Translations under genes and position numbers: made by a program
Notes under the pieces: model-generated
Database searches by the model: none
Told to the model about the DNA's origin: nothing
What the model saw: the letters and a program-made list of their open reading frames with translations, nothing else
NCBI GenBank assembly: GCA_965246905.1
Contig: CBDFFZ010000015.1
Location: forward strand, 124,001 to 188,000
Length of the DNA: 64,000 nt
Reading direction: 5' to 3'
Origin: UBA1952 sp965246905
GTDB lineage: Bacteria > Bacteroidota > Bacteroidia > Chitinophagales > Chitinophagaceae
Shown here: one piece after another, positions 27,235-35,475 of the stretch
Layout: every line of letters starts with the position of its first letter
Position numbering within the stretch: position 1 is the stretch's first letter

Positions 27235-28602
27235 TTATAGGTTTGATAAGTTCATTTTTGCTTGAATTTCTGTAAACGTAGTCTTCAGACAAATATTTAT
27301 AAAGTCGGTAATCTCATTAGATGTAAGTGGCTGCTTATAGCCCTTGTTTAGCTGAATGCCATTTCCGGTTAATTCCCATTCAAATTGTGTGAATTGACAT
27401 CTGAGAAATGCAACTTGGTTAAATGCATTTATGCCTGCTTTTTTGAAGTAGTTATAATTGTAGTGGATACTAAATTCCTCTAAATGAATCTCTTCATCTA
27501 TTACATCCTCGTGATCATTATCAATTTTCTCCTGTAAGATCATCGCCCTTTTAATTGCTTCATCCAAATATTCAAATCCCATATCGCCTTTCACATTATT
27601 TGGGAAAGCAACTACATTATTTGAATCAAAAAGTTCATCGAACTGGTGGTGTTTTTCAATAAACAGTTGAAACAAAGGCTTAATAGAATCTGCATAACGT
27701 TCAAAGACCAGCTTATTGGTTTTAGGAACTGTTTCTGGCCGACTATTAATAATTTGAGTTTTCCAAACAGCGATTTCTTTATCCAAGTCTCCCGGCTCAT
27801 CGATGCTTTCACCGTTCGCCGCTCTGATAGCGATATTGAGCGACCAGACTACCTGGTCGGCAATGTAGCTGATGAAAGGCTCGTAATCCCCGGTATCGGC
27901 CATATGCAGCGCTCTCAGGTAATTTGCCTTATCCTCTGATTTTATAATTACCGGCGGGTAGCCATTCCTTAGCAGCACATAATTCATCAGCAGCCTCGAT
28001 ATTCTTCCGTTACCATCATCAAATGGGTGGATACGCACAAACTTGTAGTGCAGCAGGGCAGCCAGGGTTATAGGTGGCAGACCGCCTTCCTCACGCCGGT
28101 ACCAGTCTATCAGCTCTTGCATTTGTATGGGCGTATCGGCCGGTGAGGCGTAGCTAAAGATTTCGCCGTTCTGCAGTCTTACGGAGTTCGGGAACTCCTT
28201 GTAGTTGCCCACCTTTATTTGCCGCCTTGTAGGTTGTCCATCCGTTGTAATGGCTTCTTTCCAGTAAGGTTGCACCAGGATGATCTCGTTCAGGTTTTTG
28301 ATGTGCTGCTCGGTCAGCGGCCGTTCCTTATCCTTTGCCCAGTCTTCTATAAGATGCCAGGCGGCATCATGTGCCTTCATCTCCTCATACTCCCGGATGT
28401 TGTGGTTCCCCATGGTATCCCCGAAGATCAATAGGAGCTCGGTTTCACCATAGGTAAGTGTATTGCCCTCTAAGTGATTGGAATTGTAATTGAATTCGAG
28501 GCGGAACTTTTTATCCAGCTTAGCCTGCAGCTCAGGGCTTATTGGCTGCAGGGCCAATAGCTTTTTATGTAGTTGTTCCGCAATGTCGTGGTTATCTATC
28601 AT
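27235..28602 (-). CDS. Fic-family protein (class II)
   Basis: Predicted to transfer AMP (or another nucleotide) to a protein. The 455-residue cytosolic protein has the core Fic motif HPFDDGNGRISR (192-203) and, near the N-terminus, SNHLEGN (41-47), which fits the [S/T]xxxE[G/N] inhibitory motif; that makes it a class II Fic enzyme, self-inhibited by an N-terminal helix. A conserved N-terminal Fic_N-like part and a C-terminal extension of about 200 residues surround the core. The start is the ATG at 28602. No antitoxin gene is adjacent, as expected for class II. Base composition is AT-richer than in the surrounding housekeeping genes. Confidence 0.92.
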   Translation of the reverse strand: MIDNHDIAEQLHKKLLALQPISPELQAKLDKKFRLEFNYNSNHLEGNTLTYGETELLLIFGDTMGNHNIREYEEMKAHDAAWHLIEDWAKDKERPLTEQHIKNLNEIILVQPYWKEAITTDGQPTRRQIKVGNYKEFPNSVRLQNGEIFSYASPADTPIQMQELIDWYRREEGGLPPITLAALLHYKFVRIHPFDDGNGRISRLLMNYVLLRNGYPPVIIKSEDKANYLRALHMADTGDYEPFISYIADQVVWSLNIAIRAANGESIDEPGDLDKEIAVWKTQIINSRPETVPKTNKLVFERYADSIKPLFQLFIEKHHQFDELFDSNNVVAFPNNVKGDMGFEYLDEAIKRAMILQEKIDNDHEDVIDEEIHLEEFSIHYNYNYFKKAGINAFNQVAFLRCQFTQFEWELTGNGIQLNKGYKQPLTSNEITDFINICLKTTFTEIQAKMNLSNL

Positions 28603-28966
28603 ATTCGGGGGGGTGATTCGGTGCCGCTGCAAATGTTCTTTACTACACTATAATGCTGGCGTGTAATGTAGCTACTGGCTATTTTTCATATTTAAACGAA
28701 GGCGGCGCTTTTGCTTAGCTGTTGTGCGCTATGCCAAACGAAATATTTTCTATAGTGCGTTTTCTGCTTCCCAGGCCAAACAGAGTCCAGGATTTTATTG
28801 TTGATTTAAGTCTACTTCTCAAGACTTAAAAGAGTGGGAAATAAATTGGTTCCTCAGTGCCGCTGCAGGTGTTATCATCTGTAGCTTTAGTGATTCTTTA
28901 GTGTCTTGCTTGCGAGCATATGACCTGTAGTGCGCTACGCCGAACGGGGCCTATTAATTACATACA
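28603..28966. other. AT-rich gap between Fic and DUF6602-like genes
   Basis: No gene is visible. Two pairs of short similar words occur: GTGCCGCTGCAAATGTT at 28621 with GTGCCGCTGCAGGTGTT at 28857, and TGTGCGCTATGCCAAACG at 28723 with AGTGCGCTACGCCGAACG at 28929. This may be a worn direct duplication; the spacings differ (102 against 72 bases). Confidence 0.5.
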
Positions 28967-30268
28967 TCATTTTATTCTGCTCTTCTCGTACTCTTTTAAC
29001 CATGCTTCGAATTCACCACTACGGTTCTCGCCGATGCAGTATCTGCCATCTGGCAATATCACAGCAATACAAGAGTCAGTAAGCATATATAACTTACCGT
29101 CCCGCTCATATATTAAACCAGTCGCTTTAAGTTCATCAATAAACGTAGCAAACGAATTCTTATCATTATGGCTCGCTTTTTCATTAATTAGGCTATCTGT
29201 AAATATAAACCCACTTTCATTAATACGGGAGATTGTAGCGAATTGCTTTTGGGAAAGAAACTGAGGCTGCCATTTAGTTCTCTTTCCTGAGGCTTCAAGT
29301 AATTGTTTAGCAGTATATGGGTAGTAAGAATACATCCAACCTTCCTTACCATCTTCATATTCTCCAAACTTACAGTTAATAAATTCGTGCATTGGTTCTG
29401 TATCAAAATCATCACCAAATATGCCAGAGGATATATTATATTTATAAGACAGCCTTGTCCAAATCAATTCCAGAAGAATGTACGTTGAATTATTTGGTGA
29501 TGAAACATAAAGAGGCCAATAGAATTCCTGATCTAAGAAAGGCATCCCAAAAGGCATCCCATTATTTTTTAATAAGCATTGATTTCCACAGATGATAAGG
29601 TTCGGCATGCTAACACCGCCATAACCACGAGTTGGTCCATCCTTAACCTTCTGATCTAACATTTTTACAAAACCTTCTCTCAATCCGTGTTCAGATTTAA
29701 ATCCATAGTATCCCAATACTATCCTTACAGGAAAATAAGCTTCCATCATAAGCGCGTGATAAACATGCTGTTGTATTTTAGTGTATAGGGATAGCTCTTC
29801 TCTTTTTGGAAGATCAATTTTGAGTAGGCCTCGGTAAGCATCCCGCATTGCTCTAATTACATAAGCGTCACTATCTTTTTCTGGTTCACGACTTACATCA
29901 ATAACGGACCGAAGATTTGAGTATGAATCATCAAGTGAGTTTGTAAACAAAGTTTTTTTTACCTGAATGACAGCAATTACTTGGTTAAAGTGGTATATAA
30001 ATTTTTCGGTAAAAGGTAACTGCTCACCAATCCCCTCGACGAGCATACAATCGATCTCCCCGCTCAGCCCTCCAAAGCTATTTTTTATTTTGCCACTGAC
30101 TACTTTTAAATCAAGATTCTTAAATATCGCCGAATTGAGCATCTCGTGAGTTAGTCCCTCATACATATCTCCAATTAATACTGGATGCTTAATGTTCTCA
30201 TATTTGTGGATCAGCGCAATCCCTTGAACTTGGATTTCTGTTAGTAAGTCAGTGATCGTATGAATCAT
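28967..30268 (-). CDS. DUF6602-like protein, putative PD-(D/E)xK nuclease fold
   Basis: A 433-residue protein. Its N-terminal 180 residues match my recollection of the DUF6602 domain: GDMYEGLTHEMLN (34-46), LKVVSG, SGEIDCMLVEG (69-79), HFNQVIAVIQVKK (93-105). Glu71/Asp73 followed by a hydrophobic strand and QVK (102-104) have the shape of a PD-(D/E)xK nuclease active site, with Gln in place of the usual Glu. The rest (to 433) has no motif I know. No membrane segment or signal. The gene is clearly AT-richer than its surroundings and sits in the same direction as the Fic gene, which suggests horizontal origin. A role in defence is possible but unproven. Confidence 0.75.
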   Translation of the reverse strand: MIHTITDLLTEIQVQGIALIHKYENIKHPVLIGDMYEGLTHEMLNSAIFKNLDLKVVSGKIKNSFGGLSGEIDCMLVEGIGEQLPFTEKFIYHFNQVIAVIQVKKTLFTNSLDDSYSNLRSVIDVSREPEKDSDAYVIRAMRDAYRGLLKIDLPKREELSLYTKIQQHVYHALMMEAYFPVRIVLGYYGFKSEHGLREGFVKMLDQKVKDGPTRGYGGVSMPNLIICGNQCLLKNNGMPFGMPFLDQEFYWPLYVSSPNNSTYILLELIWTRLSYKYNISSGIFGDDFDTEPMHEFINCKFGEYEDGKEGWMYSYYPYTAKQLLEASGKRTKWQPQFLSQKQFATISRINESGFIFTDSLINEKASHNDKNSFATFIDELKATGLIYERDGKLYMLTDSCIAVILPDGRYCIGENRSGEFEAWLKEYEKSRIK

Positions 30269-30574
30269 ATGAGAGTTCGCTTTAAGCTTTTATAAATTGT
30301 ATTTCTGCCTCAGTCAATCTATAAATTTCATAAACCAATTAATTCATTTCAATCTCTAAACTCTCTATAGATAGCTGCATAAGCGGGTGGGAGTGGCAGG
30401 ATTCCGGTACCGTTAAAGATAGGGCCCGCGCTGTTAAAATGCTACCGTGCAAGTAAATCGTTAGTGTCTCTGTTGGGGCGGGAGCGCTGGGGAGAGATGC
30501 TACCTGTCATCAAAATCACAAGCCCACATACACCCCTGTTAGGCAGGCGCAACAACGACTTAATCTACAGCGAT

Positions 30575-30637
30575 TTTGTCCTTCCGCAGGGATCTTTAAC
30601 ACCCAAGCTTACTGAAAGATCCCTGCGGAAGGACAAA
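30575..30637. repeat. Perfect 23-base inverted repeat (REP-like), unit 1
   Basis: The arm at 30575-30597 (TTTGTCCTTCCGCAGGGATC plus TTT) is the exact reverse complement of 30615-30637. The 17-base loop holds AACACCCAAGCTTACTG, and the outer right side has TGGGTGTT, which could pair with the loop's AACACCCA. Confidence 0.85.
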
Positions 30638-30715
30638 GCTGGGTGTTAGCGCAGTCGCTGTATCCCTATAAAACATTGGCCACGTAAGCTTTGTAATCCC
30701 AACATAAGCCTACCC

Positions 30716-30819
30716 AAACTTTGTCATCCCGCAGGGATCTTTAGCACAGCAACATCAGCTTACATACAATAGATTTTTGCTGCGCTAAGAGAAAAGTTCC
30801 TGCAGAAGGACAAAAGTTT
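30716..30819. repeat. REP-like inverted repeat, unit 2
   Basis: The left arm (30716-30752) contains GTCATCCCGCAGGGATCTTT like unit 1, then AGCACAGCAA; the right arm (30777-30819) contains TTGCTGCGCTAAG and CCTGCAGAAGGACAAA. The arms pair with several mismatches over about 37 bases around a 24-base loop. Units 1 and 2 are clearly related, and GTCATCCCGCAGGGATC words are common between genes in this phylum as far as I recall. Confidence 0.75.
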
Positions 30820-31139
30820 AGGCAAACTACCTATCAAATAGATGCCTTATAAATAACTCAAACAGCTTCTTAGGCAATAAAAGGGCGCAAGCCCCTCCGC
30901 AAAGCGGAAAGCCATTTTATAGCCTTAAATAAAAAAAAATTGCTACTCAATCAAGAATTACCAAAATATATATTCAAAACCACCAAACAACCTAAACAAT
31001 TCATCATCAAATAATTTCATCAATCAAATTAAAATAAAAAATAAATCAACAAATAATTTCTATAATTGAAATAAGAGTTTGGCACAGTAATTGACCTATG
31101 TATTGTACATCATTTTTTATAAAACGCATACAAAACATT

Positions 31140-31904
31140 ATGGCAAAGTCAACATCCGAAACAGGCCACTACAAGAATGTAGCCAACCTCCAAAAGCTTG
31201 CACTCTATGTGCAAAGCCTCCCTAAGTACAATCCCGCAAGGGAAAGCCTGAAGGTGGATAACCTTCTCCGGCAGTACAACGAAACCGATAGCATTATGGA
31301 GGAGCTCAAAGCCGCCGAAACAGCAGAAGCCAGAACTTCCGCAGAGCGCTACACCCCCTTTCTGCAGCTTACCTCTTTTTCCACACGCGTGGTTGCAGAG
31401 CTGGAGAGCGCCGTACCCGACACCAACCTTGCCGGCCTCGCCCGCGGCCTCCTCGCCAAAATCCGGGGCACACGCATCGGCAAGGAGCAGGAAGCCCCCG
31501 AAGAACACACAGCAACGGGCCCGGAAGAAGGCCAGGCCCCGGAAACCGGAAAACAAAAATCCGTATCGCAGCGCTCCTACGATGCCCTCATCGATCATTT
31601 CGACAAGCTCATAGACGTACTCGAAGCCGAGCCCAACTACCGTACCAACCAGCCCGACCTCGACCTGAAAGCCCTCCACACTAAGCTTGATCAGCTCTCT
31701 GCCCTCAACACCGCTGCACTACAGGCTGCCAATAGGGCCAACTCCCGGCGCAACGAACGGCAGGTAGCCCTGTACACACCCGTAAGCGGCCTCGTACCCA
31801 CAGCAATGGCTGTAAAAGGCGCCGTGCTCAGCGCCTACAAAGCGGCCAGCCCGGAGTATAAAAAAGCCGCATCGATCGCCTTTCGCACCCTCGTGAAAAA
31901 GTAA
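31140..31904 (+). CDS. Hypothetical alpha-helical protein
   Basis: I do not recognise it. The 254-residue protein is rich in Ala, Glu, Lys, Asn and Leu and mostly helical. Residues about 15-55 and 155-205 look like coiled-coil segments. A Glu/Pro-rich linker (about 120-145) separates the two halves. The C-terminal 40 residues (LVPTAMAVKGAVLSAYKAAS and onward) are less charged and may fold against a partner. There is no signal peptide, membrane helix or catalytic motif. I chose the ATG at 31140 (MAKSTSETGHY); the longer start at 31098 adds a stretch with no similarity. GC content is again high, unlike the preceding gap. The gene is isolated between repeat-rich regions. Confidence 0.7.
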   Translation: MAKSTSETGHYKNVANLQKLALYVQSLPKYNPARESLKVDNLLRQYNETDSIMEELKAAETAEARTSAERYTPFLQLTSFSTRVVAELESAVPDTNLAGLARGLLAKIRGTRIGKEQEAPEEHTATGPEEGQAPETGKQKSVSQRSYDALIDHFDKLIDVLEAEPNYRTNQPDLDLKALHTKLDQLSALNTAALQAANRANSRRNERQVALYTPVSGLVPTAMAVKGAVLSAYKAASPEYKKAASIAFRTLVKK

Positions 31905-31927
31905 GCAATCATCACCCCAAAAACGCA

Positions 31928-31953
31928 CATGCCATCCCCCAAAGGATGGCATG
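31928..31953 (+). terminator. Hairpin after the gene at 31140
   Basis: CATGCCATCC (31928-31937) pairs with GGATGGCATG (31944-31953) around CCCAAA. There is no T run, so it may only stabilise the 3' end. Confidence 0.5.
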
Positions 31954-32088
31954 CTGCATTTAAAGAAACCAGATCAAAGTAAACCCGCAGCAGCCCTGTC
32001 CGCATTTGTAATGCAACGGCGCATCATTCTTGCAGCTGTCTCAACTGTGGTTCTTACAATATTCATTGCAGGAGATACACCATTCTGC

Positions 32089-32123
32089 CTCGTCCGCGTT
32101 TGCAACGCGGATGCCACCGGTGC
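32089..32123. repeat. Dispersed repeat matching 161-194 inverted
   Basis: CTCGTCCGCGTTTGCAACGC, then GGATGCCACCGGTGCA. It is the reverse complement of 161-194 with about two differences. The core CCGCGTT...AACGCGG can form a short hairpin. Confidence 0.65.
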
Positions 32124-32221
32124 AGCGTCTGTGACGCATCTCATAAATCATCCCGCAGTACAAAAGCGGCAATAGTTGCATTAGTATCGGAATGGCAGGC
32201 GCAGGCACTCAACAGCTATTA

Positions 32222-32515
32222 ACTCCCAACAACGCACCTCATATTAATAACAATAATTATTGCAAGATGTACAATAAGCAACGCAACGCTTACAATGGCC
32301 TCCGCAACCCTTACAATGACCATCATATTAATTACAATACTCATTGCAACGCGCTCAATGGTCATCAAACCGCCGCCAACGGCATCCGCAAAGCCAAATC
32401 TATCCGCCGCAACCCCAACAATGCCGGACATATTAATTACAATACTCATTGCAAGCATGTCAATGACATCTGCAACCCTGTCAATGGTGTGCGCACGCAG
32501 TACAATGGTCTCCGC
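32222..32515. repeat. 21-base minisatellite, 14 units
   Basis: Fourteen degenerate units of exactly 21 bases, of the type CGCAACCCTTACAATGGCCTC. In one plus-strand frame they read as 7-residue units with Asn at a fixed place in 13 of 14 (NAYNGLR, NPYNDHH, INYNTHC, NALNGHQ, TAANGIR, NPVNGVR, TQYNGLR). A larger repeat is superposed: NPxNxxH-INYNxHC-like pairs recur at units 1-2, 5-6 and 10-11. Because 21 is a multiple of three, two other frames also stay open, so coding is not proven. No start codon with promoter is evident. Confidence 0.85.
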
Positions 32516-32791
32516 AAGCAGCTCAGCGCAAAGCACCACCCTGCCGATCTACGCACGAGCACTTTTGAGGTAAAGAAGCGCATTACGATTTACCCGGATA
32601 CTCCCCTTCACAACCCCTTTACCTATGTTGTTCTCCCGTTATCGGGCCCCATTCTTTTGGCTGCAAGCCATTGTCCCACGTATCTTTACGTCAGTTTTCA
32701 TAGTGATAGGGTTTATAGGGGCTGGCCTGTTTTCAGGCTGGCTTTTTTATTTGGCCTAATTAGAGCAACTTTATGCTTTCCAAGCCTCGCC

Positions 32792-33886
32792 ATGAGCCAA
32801 CGTTTACTCCTTAAAGCCGCTGCCTGCACCGCGCTTTTCTTCCTTTTCCTTACCCCGCTTACCCACGCGCAGCTCGCTGCCTATACCAATCTCCAGCGCC
32901 AGCTTATGGTGTGGGATAACGGCCTCCTCCGCAAGGTAGATTACCTCCCGCCAACAGACCTCAAGGTAGGCCGCATAGCCATCCCCTACCTCGATAATTC
33001 CCGCTCCTTCAAAGTATATTACGGCGGCGGTGTGCGCACCCTCAATGCCGGCTTCACCAATGCCTTCAGCGTTAGCGACGATCTCATCACCTTCCTCAAT
33101 GCAAAATCGCTCAACGTATTCGATAACGGCACGGTAAAAAATCTATCCCTGCTTTGCGATGAATATTACCTCGGCGACAGCCTCGTGGTATTCCTCGATG
33201 GTGTGCGCACCGAGTACAAAGCCTATTACAACGGGCAGATCTACCCTATTGAGAGCTTTCTGGCAGGCACTGGCGTTACAGCTATCTCGGTATCCGATAA
33301 TATTGCCGCTTACAACAACTACGCCCGCCAGTTCCGCATCTTCTACCACGGTGAGATCATTGCCCAGGAAGATAACCAGGTTTCCTCCTTCAGCGCAGGC
33401 CGCAACACCGTAGCCTATACTGATGCCGGCCATGTATTCAAGATCTTCCACGATGGCAAAACCATCACCGCCGAAAGCTTCTCCCCCGAAAAATATGTAA
33501 CCGGCGATAACCTCGTAGCCTACATCACCAACGATGGCTACTTTAAAGTCTTCTATCAGGATAGCATCTATAACCTCGGCTTCCTCCGCGCCGATTTCCG
33601 CGTGGGCGACAACGTTGTAGCTTTTAAAGACAATGCCGGCTACTTCAAGGTATTCTACAAAGGCGAAGTAACCACCCTCGATACCTATTATCCGCAGAAC
33701 TTCACCATCCAGTACAACTCGCTCGTATTCGTCAACCGCGCCAATACCCTGCGCATGTTCAGCAGCGGCGAAGTGTACGATGTAACCACCTCCACAGTAG
33801 AAACCTGGGACTTGAATTATGACGTACTGAAGTACCGCATCGGCGATAATTTCTACCGCGTATTCTATAACGGCCAGGAATATTAG
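32792..33886 (+). CDS. Secreted protein of ten 35-residue repeats
   Basis: A 364-residue exported protein with a signal peptide ending near residue 26 (THA-Q). The whole mature part is built of ten repeats of 34 to 39 residues. Each has the pattern [F/L/Y]-[K/R]-[V/I]-[F/Y]-x-x-G, with anchors at residues 38, 73, 107, 142, 181, 216, 251, 285, 320 and 355 (for example FKVFYKGEV, FRIFYHGEI, YRVFYNGQE), followed by a hydrophobic strand and a GDNLVAY-type turn. This should fold as a beta-propeller or beta-solenoid. No catalytic residues, lipobox or T9SS sorting domain is present, so it is probably periplasmic. I chose the ATG at 32792 because it opens a signal peptide. Family not recognised. Confidence 0.82.
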   Translation: MSQRLLLKAAACTALFFLFLTPLTHAQLAAYTNLQRQLMVWDNGLLRKVDYLPPTDLKVGRIAIPYLDNSRSFKVYYGGGVRTLNAGFTNAFSVSDDLITFLNAKSLNVFDNGTVKNLSLLCDEYYLGDSLVVFLDGVRTEYKAYYNGQIYPIESFLAGTGVTAISVSDNIAAYNNYARQFRIFYHGEIIAQEDNQVSSFSAGRNTVAYTDAGHVFKIFHDGKTITAESFSPEKYVTGDNLVAYITNDGYFKVFYQDSIYNLGFLRADFRVGDNVVAFKDNAGYFKVFYKGEVTTLDTYYPQNFTIQYNSLVFVNRANTLRMFSSGEVYDVTTSTVETWDLNYDVLKYRIGDNFYRVFYNGQEY

Positions 33887-33983
33887 GGCGCGTGCCGCTG
33901 AAGGGCGGCACCAGGCTATCCGTTCCAAGCCTTCCGCGAAAAGCTACAGGGCTTTCCACTGCTATCCTTCGCGCAGGCTCATA
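33887..33983 (+). repeat. 95-base dispersed intergenic repeat, copy 3 of 4
   Basis: GGCGCGTGCCGCTGAAGGGC, GGCACCAGGCTATCCGTTCC, AAGCCTTCC, AGGGCTTTCCACTGCTATCC, TTCGCGCAGGCTC. It begins at the stop codon of the secreted-repeat gene and matches the copy at 51486 over its whole length. Confidence 0.8.
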
Positions 33984-33986
33984 CAT

Positions 33987-34019
33987 AAGGAAGTCCTCGC
34001 TCAAAGCGAAGACTTCCTT
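33987..34019. repeat. Hairpin directly after the 95-base repeat
   Basis: AAGGAAGTCCTCGCT (33987-34001) pairs with AGCGAAGACTTCCTT (34005-34019) around CAA, with one G-U pair. Confidence 0.7.
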
Positions 34020-34073
34020 AAACGTGGGCGGCCACAAGGGCACACCCCTACGCTTGTGTGGGCGCATGCACTA

Positions 34074-34166
34074 TCTGAATCACGGATTTAAAAGGATTGC
34101 ACGGACGGGCGCTGTACATTTTTCCGTTCAGGAATCCGTGCAATCCTTTTAAATCCGCAATTCAGA
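34074..34166. repeat. Inverted repeat with 32-base arms
   Basis: Arms 34074-34105 and 34135-34166 are reverse complements with two mismatches; the core ATTTAAAAGGATTGCACGGA is exact. The 29-base loop is unrelated. It resembles the GGATT-rich elements common between Bacteroidota genes as I recall them. Confidence 0.8.
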
Positions 34167-34189
34167 CACCTTCCGGCATTTCCCTAAAT

Positions 34190-34225
34190 AAAAAGCAGCG
34201 CTCCGTTTCCGGAGCGCTGCTTTTT
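34190..34225. terminator. Strong bidirectional terminator
   Basis: AAAAAGCAGCGCTCC (34190-34204) pairs perfectly with GGAGCGCTGCTTTTT (34211-34225) around GTTTCC. It lies 23 bases past the stop of the minus-strand TPR gene and serves it. Confidence 0.9.
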
Positions 34226-34248
34226 ACACTTAAAACAAACAATCTTTA

Positions 34249-35304
34249 TTACATCATTTTCTTTTCACGCTTTAGCGCAGCAAGCGAAGGGTCCATTGCA
34301 ATAGCCTTGTCGCAAAGCGCCTGACCATCCTTGGTATTACCCATCTTTATATAAGAAAGGCCGATCTGGTAAAGCGGGCGTGCATTGGTCTCGTCCATCG
34401 CAAGCACCTTATCCCAGTAATTGATAGCCTTACCGTATTTGCCGGCATGGTAGTAAACATCGGCAATACCATTGAGCAGGGAAAGATCCTGCGGGCGGCG
34501 CACTAATATATCCTCCATCATCTTGATCGCCTTGTCGCTTTGGTGCGCATCGGCAAGCGTGTAGGCAAAGTTCATATAGAAATCATCGCGGGCCTTGAAA
34601 TCACTGTTCAGGGCCTTACCAAACCATTTGATAGAATTATCGTAATCGCCGGCAGTGGCCAGCACCATAGCATATTCATACATCCGGATACCGCTGCCTT
34701 CGGTAGGCTGCAAAGTAAGCGCCTTCTCATAATAAGGAATACCCGGCTTGTAATTATCCATGAGGCTATACATGTGGCCAATCAGGTAAAAAGCCTCTGC
34801 ATTCTGGTCATCATCCTGCGTAGCTTTCTGAAGGTAAGAAATAGCTTTTCCATAATTCTGAAGAGAATAGTAGCTCTTGCCCATCATAAAGTTGTAGCCG
34901 TTGGCATCGGGCATAGTCTTATGCGCCTGCGGCAGCAGTACAATCACCTTATCCCAGCTTCCGTAATTGAAATAGAACTTTGCCAGCTTCCAGGATACCT
35001 TGCCATTATCCGGGGCAATCTTTATCGCAGCTTCGAGTGCACGGATGGCAGGTGCCATCTTGTTCATCTGCTGGCATACCTCGGCAATGGCAAGTTGTGG
35101 CTCTATGCTGGCGGGCGCATTGCGCGCAGCCTTTTCATAAAGCGTCCATGCCTGTGGGTAGCGGCGTGCTATCTGCTCACCTTTACCAGCCTGCATATAG
35201 TAAGCTGCGCTGTCTTCATTAGGGCGGCCATCTGCCTTAGCGTGTATAGAAATTCCCTGTAATGCGCTGCCAACGATCAGGGCAATCAATAAATTTCTCT
35301 TCAT
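34249..35304 (-). CDS. Exported tetratricopeptide repeat protein
   Basis: A 351-residue protein with a signal peptide (MKRNLLIALIVGSALQGISI, cleavage near residue 23) followed by about eight TPR units of 34 residues (for example SYYSLQNYGKAISYLQKA, AFYLIGHMYSLMDNYKPGI, LLNGIADVYYHAGKYGKAI). TPR arrays bind peptides or partner proteins, so this is probably a periplasmic scaffold or assembly factor. The ATG at 35304 gives a clean signal; the upstream ATG at 35364 would add a second hydrophobic stretch. It is a single-gene unit with a strong terminator. The partner is unknown. Confidence 0.88.
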   Translation of the reverse strand: MKRNLLIALIVGSALQGISIHAKADGRPNEDSAAYYMQAGKGEQIARRYPQAWTLYEKAARNAPASIEPQLAIAEVCQQMNKMAPAIRALEAAIKIAPDNGKVSWKLAKFYFNYGSWDKVIVLLPQAHKTMPDANGYNFMMGKSYYSLQNYGKAISYLQKATQDDDQNAEAFYLIGHMYSLMDNYKPGIPYYEKALTLQPTEGSGIRMYEYAMVLATAGDYDNSIKWFGKALNSDFKARDDFYMNFAYTLADAHQSDKAIKMMEDILVRRPQDLSLLNGIADVYYHAGKYGKAINYWDKVLAMDETNARPLYQIGLSYIKMGNTKDGQALCDKAIAMDPSLAALKREKKMM

Positions 35305-35475
35305 GATGGTTGTAAAAATAAGTAAAAATATTTGTAGTAAAAGTCTTAGTTGGAAAAAATTCAATCAAAAATATTTATTATTTGATTGAAGCCTAAAAGT
35401 ACATAACCCTTTTAAATAAAAAAGGACGCAAAGCCCCATTAACCATCCATTAGATAGGCACTTAACAACCGTTTT

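Larger units (their letters stand above)
30269..31139. other. Long non-coding gap with palindromic repeats
   Basis: In 870 bases no gene is convincing. The centre carries two REP-like inverted repeats (30575-30637 and 30716-30819). The right part (30930-31130) is very AT-rich, with many AAAT and ATAAA runs, and probably contains the promoter for the gene at 31140, though no exact -7 box is seen. Confidence 0.65.
31905..32791. other. Long gap with hairpin, dispersed repeat and minisatellite
   Basis: No conventional gene is supported. It holds a perfect hairpin just after the preceding gene, a copy of the repeat seen at 161-194 (32089-32123), and the 21-base minisatellite (32222-32515). The reading frame through the minisatellite stays open into the secreted-repeat gene downstream, but the joining segment has no coding character and the downstream gene has its own start with a signal peptide. 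Confidence 0.6.
33887..34189. other. Intergenic stretch with three hairpin-forming repeats
   Basis: No gene is visible. It holds copy 3 of the 95-base repeat, a 15-base-stem hairpin (33987-34019) and a 32-base-arm inverted repeat (34074-34166). Confidence 0.65.

Noticed and set aside
27235..30268. Classical toxin-antitoxin pair
   Set aside because: The Fic protein carries its own inhibitory motif and the neighbour is much too large and unlike an antitoxin.
30575..30819. CRISPR array
   Set aside because: The repeats are inverted, not direct with constant spacers, and there are only two related units without cas genes nearby.
32222..32515. CRISPR array or clustered protein-binding sites
   Set aside because: Units are contiguous with no spacers and drift in sequence, as in a minisatellite.
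32192..32791. Continuation of the secreted-repeat gene upstream through the minisatellite
   Set aside because: It would place 200 residues of repeats and random sequence before a clear signal peptide. The frame is open because the minisatellite period is a multiple of three.
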